64,000 bases of DNA from Coix lacryma-jobi var. lacryma-jobi (taxonomy: Eukaryota; Streptophyta; Magnoliopsida; Poales; Poaceae). Below the pieces are notes generated by a model. It was not told the origin of the DNA and made no database searches. It worked only from the letters and a program-made list of their open reading frames with translations. A program made the translations under genes and the position numbers. How positions within the stretch are numbered: position 1 is the first letter of the stretch; each line of letters begins with the position of its first letter. This document shows positions 55,045 through 64,000 of this stretch, in pieces. The stretch is taken from assembly GCA_009763385.1 (NCBI GenBank), contig CM019827.1, positions 95,888,177 through 95,952,176 of the forward strand. Direction: 5' to 3'.

Positions 55045-58009
55045 TTGTGCGATGGCGCGGCGCGACCGGCCATCGCCGGGGCTGCCCCCCCTCCCCCCCA
55101 ACGTGGTCGGCCCCCTACGGCGTGTCGTTGCCGGCGCGTGACGCAGGTCGCGCTGGCCCCGTGCGGCGGTGCTGAATGGCCAGCGGCCGCTGCCCCACCC
55201 CTGCGTCCACACGAGCTCCTACACACAATTGGCAGACCTCTACTCTCCCTCGATCCGTCCACTCACTGGTTTACTTTCCGACACATTCTCTCTTTCCCTC
55301 TCCCTCTCTTGCTGACGTGATATATGCTTGGGTGCAGGCCTGCTTTTGTCATAAATCTGGTGTTATCCTCCTTTACTCCTACTAATCGACATGATTACTA
55401 TGAATTTCTATGAATTTTGGTTGTTCTGTAAATCCTCGTCTTCTCGGTTTGGTTGTATCTGAGAACAAACAACTATTATCATAGAGATCTGAGCACATGA
55501 GCATGTCAATGATAGTTGTTTTACATTGTGCGCACTGCAGTGCTAAGATTTGTTTGTATTTCAGTCATGTGCAGTGATGAGTAGGATTTCGTATTTGTCT
55601 CGTGTTTAAAAAAATTGAGTGAAGGGGCTGCTGTGATGATGATTACACCATACATTAGGTTTCCTCTTCCATGTAATGATCATAGTCTACCTTTCTACAT
55701 ATTGCATCTCTTTCCTTTAGATGGCAGAGGCAATGCTCATGATTTATGTTCACAGCTTACACGATGGCCATGACCAGTGGTCAATTCATTGCTTCTGTTT
55801 TCTTTCATCCATTCCTGCATGTTCTATTTGTTTGGTGTAGTTTCAAGATGTCGATGAAAGGTACTAAGCTGCCAAATAAGAGTGTTTAATAGTTGAAGGT
55901 GATGGATTCCAAGCTGGGAGAGTTGTGAAGCGATTGAACTTTGATTCGTTACATAGGCCATATCTGGTACTGCTTTATAAAGGTAAATTTTTTTGCTTTA
56001 GGTTCAGTACCTCTATCAATGTTAATAATGCTTTCAAAATGCTTGATTTGACCAGTGTCTACTTAAGCACGACATGTTACCTCTATCAAAATTCTACTTC
56101 TGTTACCTCTATCAATTTTTGTTTTAATAATGCTTTCAAAATAGGCAAGGTGAAGGTGTTGCTTCCTATGAGAGTACATATACTTCTGTTGAATGCCATT
56201 CTGCCAAATTACTTGACTAAGGTAACAATCACTTTATATGACTTACCTAATTAAATATCTTTCCAGTATAAGTCTGAATGGTCATTATGTTACATCTATT
56301 TTCTCGTTTAACCTTTGCTAATAAACCTGCATTATTAACCATGTGTGTAGTGGCCTGATTTTTTGGGTGTCCTCGTGCAACTCAGGTTCCTGGGCTACTA
56401 AAGAAAAGAGATGCTTACGTACTGCAGGCCATTCTTACAAAATTTAGTTGGTTGTCTTGTTAGGGGGTTTCCTTTCACCCAAATATAATCTGACATTTAT
56501 GCTTGTGATTCTCGGCATGACTTCATTTAGATGCAGTCAGTCCCCTTCCAAGTGGAATTGTCTGTCAGTCCCCTTACGTTTGCAGTCAGTCATTCTTTGC
56601 AGTCTACTGTTATAGTTACTGATTTAATGTTTATTTGTGTCGTTAAACTTTAGAACACTGAAAGTAATTAAGTTCAGTACCTGAAACTTTGCCAGGAATA
56701 AATAATTTAATTTGTTGTATGTATACTTAGACTGCAATATTATAACTACATATTAACTGCTAAGGTTACGATCACTATGCCAGTGTGTCGAACTCACCAG
56801 GTTAACATCACACATGAACTAATAATATTTAATAAAATTATGTGACCACCAATTTGCACACGAATCAGAAAAAAAAGAAACATGTGCTCTGACTTTTACC
56901 AGATAAACTGTTACTACATACCTTGCAAAAGTTTTATCACGCTTGAATAATCATTATTCTATACATATGTTTTCAGTCTTCACATTGTTTGCTTGTTCTT
57001 TTTTGATGGGAAAAATACTCTTTTCCTCGTTGAGTTAGCATGCCAAGGGAAACACTATGCTTTGATTAGTTCATACTAGATTGATTATCTTGTCTACTAA
57101 GTTTGGTTACTCTTCTTCACATGTTTATTTGTTCAGGGTCTTTTTTTGGGGTGTGTGTGCACATGTGCCTTTTATTTTTATGCTTCTGTTTGTTTATTGA
57201 GTTAAAGTAACATATCTTGCCACTTTAAGATTGAAACTTTATCTTATTTCTTGAACAAGTCTGTTGTACAATGGGGGAGGCTACTAAACTGATTTGACAT
57301 TTTAAAATTATAAAGGTTTTGATGGTAAGAATGACATTGGTTTATTTTCATGTTTCGTTTTTTTGGCGATGGAGCCATTCATTCTTAGATTTTTCCCTCT
57401 GTCATTTGTCTTTAATTTCAAATTCTTCTCCTTTTTGTGTGTGTGACCAGGGATGTTTACCTATTTTTGGTGTTCCTGTTGCCAACCTAGCCAAATTTTG
57501 TTGTTGGTAGTCTGCTTTACATCTTTATTTCGTTGTTGGTATGTTTGGGCTGTATGTTTTCGTAGTGGTGCTTCGAAAAATAGGCATCCTACCTTTGCAA
57601 ATACACTCAGTTTCATGAAGCCTCTGAGGTACTCTACTTGCTGATTTACAACACTTTAAAATCCTTGCTTATATAAGTTACACAGATCTGGTCCCATGCC
57701 TTTTTAGCAAGCTGCTATTAACAATTTCAACTATTAAATTACCAATGCCATTACAATGATGGTGTGTAAGCACCCAATCTTGTGTGTTTGGCTGCGTTAT
57801 CTTGGATATTTGATTTTAGATTAAGTTTTATCCTCATAAACCAAACATGGACGAACCTATAATAAGGAACTCATTTCTTTTATCACAAATACATAACTCT
57901 TCACGTGCCTCCTAATTACTTTTCATGGACAGTTGGGTTAGCAAAGTAGCTCTAAAAGCATTGTTAGATCAATTGGCAATTTTATTTTGGGAATACTGCA
58001 CCTATTGTT
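55045..58009 (+). other. Unrecognised region, possibly transcribed
   Basis: GC-rich to about 55230, then AT-rich with T-rich runs and several splice-like sites (for example around 55980 and 56221). Short peptide-like blocks such as KRLNFDSLHRPYLVLLYKG (about 55929-55983) could be exons, but I recognise no protein and cannot build a continuous gene. Could be a noncoding transcript, a decayed gene or host sequence captured by a transposon. Confidence 0.35.
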
Positions 58010-58011
58010 TA

Positions 58012-58244
58012 CTCCCTCCGTCCCTAAAAGACTGTCGCTTCGCTTCCCGAGAAACGATTTTGACTAATTATATATTACAAAATATTAGTATTTATGGTAC
58101 ATAATTAGTATCATTAGAAAGATCTTTGAATATAGTTTTTTAACAAATTTTTTTGAAGATTTAAATGTTATACGTATTTTTTATAAATTGAGTCAAACCT
58201 GTGACACGCATCCCATGGCGGCATTCTTTTAGAGACGGAGGGAG
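58012..58244. mobile_element. Stowaway MITE
   Basis: TA-flanked (58010-58011, 58245-58246); ends CTCCCTCCGTCCCTAAAAGA and AGAGACGGAGGGAG; about 233 bp. Confidence 0.9.
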
Positions 58245-58246
58245 TA

Positions 58247-59779
58247 TGTGATAAGTTTCCTTCATTCTCCTGTTGCAATACAGGTTGATGGCTCCAACAA
58301 ACCAAACTCTACCTGCTTTTGCATACAGACATCAGAATTCTTGCAACATCGTGATTATCCTATTAAAGTATATTTTAATAATATATAATTGTGTCCTATG
58401 CTCAATGTTTCATAGTACTGCATGACTAACTTTTATGAGGTTTATACAGCTGAAACTTTCTAAATATTCGCTGGGCTTCATCTGACGGAAAAAAAATTGT
58501 GATTAATGAAGTTGCATAGTACATATATTATCTATTTTAATATTAATGAAGTTGCATAAATAAGAATTGTGATTATGAGTTCCTCATTTGTTCCAATTTC
58601 TTGAACTAATTTTGGGAAGTCCTCTCTATGGTCCACGCAGTTTTCGGTTTGTATGCTGCACAATTGGCAATTCATGTTACTGGTTCCCCTCTATCCTATC
58701 TGATGGTGTTTTTTTCCGGTTACCTTATACCCATTTTCTGCAAGATTGGTACAATAGGCCTTTCCTTTTTCACAAGATGGTGCTGTCAAAATGATATGCT
58801 TGTTTGCCATATATACAATATGGTGTTGCCACAACACACAAAGAGGAACAGCCAGTCCATTGCTCACGAGAAGCTGTAATCGCCAATAGAGGTTGATGAT
58901 GAAGTGCTCTATCTAAATTTACTCAGCTGGTGAGCCCATCTTAAAGCTAATTTTGAGATATGTTAAAGTAAATACACTCAAATGGTCCCTTTGTAATACA
59001 AACAAGTACTTATTCAAATAAAAAAAAAATACAAAAATACCAAAATTTACTCGATATTCTACAATACGTATATCACTTTTTGGCCATTCGAGAATGCCTT
59101 TGACGGAGCTGATACCTCTGCCATTAATTTAGAGTCTAGGTTCGAAAATATTCTGTAGTTACATTGAAAGATTTACTAATTTGCTTTAGAGTTTTCCGCT
59201 CTGCGCTTGTAGGCTGGTACAATTCAAATACTTTCCACTTATCTTCCTAACTTGTGCTAGCAACTCATTTGGTGGTTAATTCAAACTTAGTTGCGTCCAT
59301 TTCCACCGAATCTGTTGACCATGTGGTTGTTGCTTGTTGCACCAGGTGACACTGATCGGCAGCAAGTCTGCCTCACCATTTTGCGAGATATGGAGGATCC
59401 TGCTTCCCACCTCGAGCATCCTCATCGTCTACTTCTTATGCCGATCCTACCACTCAAAAAAGAAACCTTCCAGTTTAAGAACAATATCTCACGACCTAAT
59501 GTTTTTAGACTACACGAGGTGCCCTACACGGACGTCTTTACTTCTATACAGTACATTGAATGTGCTATGGCTCCGTTACCTACTTATTCTTCACTATATG
59601 TAATATATACATACTAAATATATATCTATGTACCTTATTCACCGTACTTCATGCATATGCACGCAATGACACACACTCTACACTAGTATTCTTTTATGGT
59701 GAAAGACAAGAAAACTAGGAGAGAGGAAATATGAGAGGCAAAGATTGAAAGAAGTCTAATATTTATTACACGAAGAAGG
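58247..59779 (+). other. Unrecognised region with short open frames
   Basis: Two frames of about 83-108 codons (58628-58879, 59291-59617) show no similarity I know. One has a hydrophobic stretch (SYLMVFFSGYLIPIF) but lacks other signs of a gene. Confidence 0.35.
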
Positions 59780-59995
59780 CCTTGTTTAGATTGTAAGTTT
59801 TTTCAATTCTGACATTGTAGCATTTTCGTTTCTATTTGATAAATATAGTCTGTGCTAACTAGGCTCAAAAGATTCGTCTCGTAATTTATAACTAATTTGT
59901 GCAATTAGTTATTTATTTTACCAATATTTAATGTTCCATGCATGCGTCCAAACATTAATGTGATGGTGATGTGACGAAGAGAGACTGAAAAAAGT
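59780..59995. mobile_element. Panicoid MITE next to the F-box gene
   Basis: Contains GGCCTTGTTTAGATTGTAAG, TAGGCTCAAAAGATTCGTCT, GTGCAATTAGTTATTTATTT and CCAAACATTAATGTGATGG, the sequence blocks of a very common sorghum/sugarcane-group MITE. No coding capacity. Confidence 0.65.
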
Positions 59996-60035
59996 TGGAA
60001 GTTTGATGTAATGTCAACAAGGCTATTAATATTTA

Positions 60036-60126
60036 CCCCCTCCGTCCTATTGAAAATGTCTTTAGAAAACTGTGTCCCCCTCACAAACACGCTTTCCGGA
60101 CGACACTGTCAATGGGACGGAGGGAG
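60036..60126. mobile_element. Short Stowaway-like MITE upstream of the F-box start
   Basis: TA-flanked (60034-60035, 60127-60128), ends CCCCCTCCGTCCTATTGA and TCAATGGGACGGAGGGAG; only about 91 bp. It lies 88 bp before the F-box ATG, in the presumed promoter or 5' UTR. Confidence 0.8.
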
Positions 60127-60214
60127 TATTACACGAAGACTTCATCATTGTACTATGTGTGGAAGACGTCAGGGAACCAAAAGGAAACGGAACAGGCGAC
60201 AGCCGCCGCTCCCG

Positions 60215-63097
60215 ATGGAGGTGGCGGAGAGCGGTGGCTGGGACTTCCTCAACTGGCTAGGCCCCGATACAGCAGCATGCGTCTTCCACTGCCTCGACGA
60301 CCCCACCGATCTCGCCCGTGCCGCCGCCGTCTCCCGCTCCTGGCGTCAATTCGGTACGCGGCGATCCCCCCCAGTTGTTTCTCATGTGGTTACCTCAGCG
60401 CAGCTGCTGAGTTCTCCGCTTGGATCGAATTCCGCTACTCTATGCAGTTATCGCCAACGAATTCTGCAAGAGCCTCTGCCTGAGGATATGCCCCGAGGTC
60501 GCCAGCTTCACCCGCGCGGCTGTGGTGAGCGAATCGCCGCCGGCCCCAGCGCTCGCGGCGCCCGCCTCCGGGTCCAGCCATGACGCCGAGAAGGATCACA
60601 GGATATACTCCAACCTCGGCGGCGCCCTCGCCTCCTCCAAGCCCTTCGTGGACTGCATCCTGGACTGCATCGGTGCCTCTAGCACAGACCATTTCCCGGA
60701 CGAGAGGATGGAGAACACACTCGATCCACGGGAGATGGTGGGTCACCGTCCATCCTACTGGTCGAGCCGGGGCCAGGACGACCCTGACGTGCCTGAGAGC
60801 TTGACTTACCGGCTCCGCTCTAATCTGTGCATTGTCGATGAGATCAGGATACACCCGTACCAAGGTACTTGGATAGGAAATGTATCTAATATTTTTTTTG
60901 GTCATGATGTTACATGCCTACATTTTAACTTGCCTTTCAGGATCATTAGTCCTGTGAATTCAATTGTTATTTTCTTTTTCTGTTGTGCCAGTGTTTTTTT
61001 ATGACGGACAGCCTATTTTCTCTTCAAAGATGGTGCGTGTTCGAATTGGCCGTTCCAAGCTTTCTCGTGGCTTGGCTGAGATTAATAACCAGACTGTAAT
61101 AGCTGATGAAAACTATGTGTGGACGTACACATCACCGGACTTCCCTATGCGACAGGTGAGTCCAAGCCTCCAAGGCTTTCCTACTCAGCCACCGCCTACT
61201 GGCTTATCTGTCATTGATCAGCCTTGTTGAAGGCAGCAGCATACTGCTCTGCATAGCTACATTATTGTGTCTGTCATGAATCATGATAACTGATTCCTAA
61301 GGAAGATATACATAGATGAAGTAACACTTTTGCCAATTTGAGCAACTTTTTCTTGTTGGAGAGAATATTCCTTCTCTCTGCTTCGGGTGGGACACGATGA
61401 TGTCCCATGATCTTTGCTTCTAGTTTAGATCCATTACAAAGTTCTTAAATCTTTTCTTCTACCAAAAATATAGTGTTTATTTAATCTTCCAATGGTTGAA
61501 CAAGTAAGTCTAAATGTCATTGGTGCAGTATGTAAAAGCGCAATCGAGTCCATAAGAAGTTGGTGCAGTGTTGCCGAGTCTTGGGGAACAGAATTATATG
61601 GGACAGGGTCATCAAAAGTTTTAACCAAGGTCCTTTCTTAAATGTTGACAAGTGTTCCACTTCCACCCATCTCTTCTCCTCCATTTACATTCTCTCTGCT
61701 TCGCATCAAGTCACACAATTCCTGCAGTGCTGCAGGTTTAGAATACTATGCAGCAGTGAGCAAGCTATTCATTGACTTCAACTCATGATTCCAAAAAAGA
61801 TGCAAGCAATCAACACCAACACATGTTTGCACGGTTATGTCTAGTGGCGATACCGATGGTTATGGCTAGTGGGCATGGTTCATTGGGTAGGTGCGGGCAA
61901 TGCCAATGGCATCATGACCGTTGTGGCAATCCACTGATTGAACCGGGAAGCAAGTCTTCATCTCATGCTGATTGGGTTCATCAAGAACCTCCTCAGATGG
62001 AACTAGTTAAAGAACTCAACTGCGAGAAGACTGGTTCTGAAGGGAAGAAATATTTGGTTACTTGAGGTCAGTGAAGCTTTCATTGTTGGAAAGATCCGGG
62101 ATGGGGCCTCATGAGGTGGAATTGAAGGGACCACTCATAGAATTCCTTATCTAGTATTTTCCTGATGTATCGAGTTTAACTTGTCCATGTGGAGCAGTTG
62201 AGGACCTAAGTCCAAGCTTGTAATTTTTCTTCTTTCCAGTGGGACCTATTTATGAGCAATGATATACTAGTAATTCTGTTTTATGATATAATGAATAACA
62301 TGTTTGCTAGATAATATGCCAACCTTTGTCACAAAAAAAAAGATGATATGGCGACCTTGTTGATTTCTGTCTTATTTTGGTGCGATAGGAAAATGTATTA
62401 CAATCCTTCAAACTCCCACGCCCTGTCCTTTGCATTGGTGGTGTAGTGAGGATTGAACTGCTGGGAAGAACACACAAAGCTTTTGATGATATGTATTACA
62501 TTTGGTGAGTTCTCAATCCTCTCTCTCTTCTTATGGTTGTCCTGTCTTCAGATAAAGTGAAAATAACTTAATTTACTAACGAGAAGAGAGCTGGCATTTT
62601 TGTTATGCAAATTTTGGGATTGTATATAATCCACTTTCAAGCTTGGAGTAGGAGTGCACAGACTTGATGAACAATTTTCTCATTTCCCAATGGTTGTGTA
62701 CATCACAATCATTTTTTTTTTCAATTTTAACCACCATCCCTATAATTCATTATATCATGACAACTCGGCAACAGGTATGAGGTAGTTTTTTTTTGTTTTC
62801 TTCAAAAACCTTGTAATATTTAGTTGTCTTTGTCTATATGTTGCCTCAAGAAAAAATGCATGCAGAACTAAAATATAGTTTCCTTTATGCGTGAAATGTT
62901 TCCTCTTATTTGTATAAATGCTGAAATGTTGATATTTCGTGTTTTTCTTTTTCACTATGATGGACAGTGTTTGCCATGCCCAAGTAATTGGACGCTCCCT
63001 TTCACCAGTTTTCGAGGCTCACATCTCTGACTCTGCTGGTTATACAATCCTCAAGTATTTGCCGGGTGCCAAGAAAAATGAGAGAATTGTATGGTAG
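60215..63097 (+). CDS. F-box protein, At4g00755-like (five exons)
   Basis: Exons 60215-60353, 60448-60864, 60992-61155, 62389-62504 and 62968-63097; all introns are GT/AG and the phases join. About 321 residues, stop TAG at 63095-63097. The F-box is at the N-terminus (residues about 8-46: DFLNWLGPDTAACVFHCL...AAAVSRSWRQF). Then come VIANEFCKSLCLRICPEV, the blocks ASSTDHFPDE and NTLDPREMVGHRPSYWSSRG, and a C-terminal part with PVLCIGGVVRIELLGR and CHAQVIGRSLSPVF, as I know from the At4g00755-type plant F-box family. F-box proteins bind SKP1 and present substrates to the SCF ubiquitin ligase; the substrate here is unknown. I chose ATG 60215 because it begins the conserved domain; an in-frame ATG at 60011 would translate a MITE. 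Intron 3 is long (1.2 kb) and holds an orphan frame. No breaks seen. Confidence 0.9.
61772..62065 (+). other. Orphan open frame inside intron 3 of the F-box gene
   Basis: A 97-codon frame, Cys/His containing (GRCGQCQWHHDRCG), ending in KYLVT. It is followed by UTR-like sequence and an 11-base A run near 62332. It is out of the F-box reading frame and has no recognised family. It could be a captured cDNA fragment or chance. Confidence 0.3.
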
Positions 63098-63418
63098 GGG
63101 TATTACTGGTAGTCTGGCCTCCCTTGGGTCTAGTTCAGGACCAGGCCACCCATATTGGTCTATCAATGCAGGTTGCAACATGCGGTGTCTGGTTAGGACT
63201 AGAGTGAGGCTGACTGGATGTGTCTTTCATTTAGAGTGGTTTGGTATCTGGAGTACTGGAATGACGTTGAGTCATTATGTGATGCTTTGCGGTTCGTTCT
63301 GCACAGTGACTCAAATCCTGCCTGATAAAAGTAAAGTCCCTAGTTGACTTGAATTCATTTGACGTGGTTGATTCTTATTTTACTTTGTTCATGTGAATTG
63401 GGCGTAGTATGTAAATTA
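63098..63418 (+). other. 3' UTR / downstream region of the F-box gene
   Basis: Follows the TAG at 63095-63097. No conserved coding signal; a 119-codon frame at 62988-63347 overlaps exon 5 in another frame and is not real. Confidence 0.5.
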
Positions 63419-63560
63419 CACCCTCCATTCTAAATTGTAAGTATGATTATTTTTAGGTATATAATTTTTTATGCACCTAAATATACAATCTAGATACATA
63501 ATAAAACCTATATATCTCTAGAAAAGCATAACAACTTGTAATTATATTATGGTTTTAGAT
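63419..63560. mobile_element. Truncated Stowaway-like MITE
   Basis: Starts CACCCTCCATTCTAAATTGT, a diverged Stowaway end, followed by TATATAATTTTTTATGCACC. The opposite end is missing. Confidence 0.45.
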
Positions 63561-63589
63561 GGTTCCTCATCATTATGTACTGAGATTGT

Positions 63590-63970
63590 ATCACCAGTTA
63601 ATGACCTTCAATTATATTATGTTGTTTGGTTGAGGTTCTAAAAAGTGTTGCTGTCAAAAAATCAGAAAACCAACCAAACATGAGAAATCTGAAGCTACTT
63701 TTTTTTAGAAGTAGCTACTTTTGTGTAGCATAGTTTTTTAAATACATTGGATTTTGCTTTTAGCTTTTGGTTTTTGTATTTCAAAATAAATGGGAATAGA
63801 AAGTTGTTTCATGGCTGTTTCAAGGAAGATGGAGGAGAGGGTAGGTTTTATTCTTGTTTTATCCAAACAACTTTAGCTTTTCGACAACATATAGCTTACA
63901 TCAGCTTTTTCACAGCTCACAACTTACGACAATATTTTCACAGCTCACAACTAAACCAAACATACCCTTA
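63590..63970. mobile_element. hAT-type or similar MITE at the window edge
   Basis: Internal motifs TGTTTGGTTGAGG and AACTAAACCAAACATACCC are in inverted relation, and AGAAGTAGCTAC / GAAGCTAC and two copies of TTTTCACAGCTCACAACT (about 63906 and 63936) occur. Typical of grass non-autonomous DNA elements; borders approximate. Confidence 0.4.
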
Positions 63971-64000
63971 GTGTCCATAACTATTCTGTTGTATTTGTAT

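Noticed and set aside
62281..62362. Processed-cDNA insertion proven by a target duplication around the A run
   Set aside because: The similar 20-bp words sit directly on both sides of the A run and not at the two ends of the supposed insert, so they are not a normal target duplication.

Overview
This is nuclear DNA of a grass, most likely a member of the Andropogoneae (the sorghum, sugarcane, Miscanthus and maize group). The evidence is intron-containing plant genes, TA-flanked Stowaway MITEs (ends CTCCCTCCGT), panicoid-type MITEs, and several generations of nested LTR retrotransposons. About 55 of the 64 kb is transposon-derived or unassigned. Genes sit only at the two edges.

Left edge (1-2757): the last three coding exons and 3' UTR of a HASTY / exportin-5 gene (plus strand), whose product exports small-RNA precursors from the nucleus. 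Right edge (60215-63097): a complete five-exon F-box gene of the At4g00755-like type (plus strand), probably a substrate receptor of an SCF ubiquitin ligase.

Middle, first nest (3826-30603): a solo LTR ('B', TSD GCGTG) was hit by a 16-kb Sirevirus-like Copia element ('A', minus strand, TSD GGATG). A carries a gag gene but no recognisable pol, and was itself hit by a 4.2-kb solo LTR ('C', TSD GATGT). Afterwards a 4.4-kb segment (gag 5' end + PBS + LTR A + most of LTR B + flank) was tandemly triplicated.

Middle, second nest (about 37.2-48.5 kb): solo LTR 'D' (TSD TTGGT), solo LTR 'E' (GCACT/ACACT) and a 5.6-kb gag-only Sirevirus-like element 'F' (TSD CATTG) lie in older repeat-like DNA. MITEs, a hAT-like element and a probable solo Copia LTR fill 30.6-37.2 kb.

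Third part (48.5-55 kb): a promoter-like segment occurs as two large copies and one partial copy, with a rearranged Sirevirus-like element 'G' (TSD CCCAT) inserted in the first. From 55 to 60 kb no gene is recognised.

The most unusual signal is in the LTRs. Each Sirevirus-like LTR family carries its own set of short palindromes. In LTRs D and G there is an array of dyads with a constant TTTGAGGCCCAAA-type core whose flanking arms differ from copy to copy yet nearly always remain complementary within a copy. In element A, a 17-bp LTR palindrome is also found inside gag as a 21-bp, in-frame VGSAD peptide repeat. TSD, PBS, PPT and exon boundaries were read by eye; family names rest on motif recognition, not on a search.
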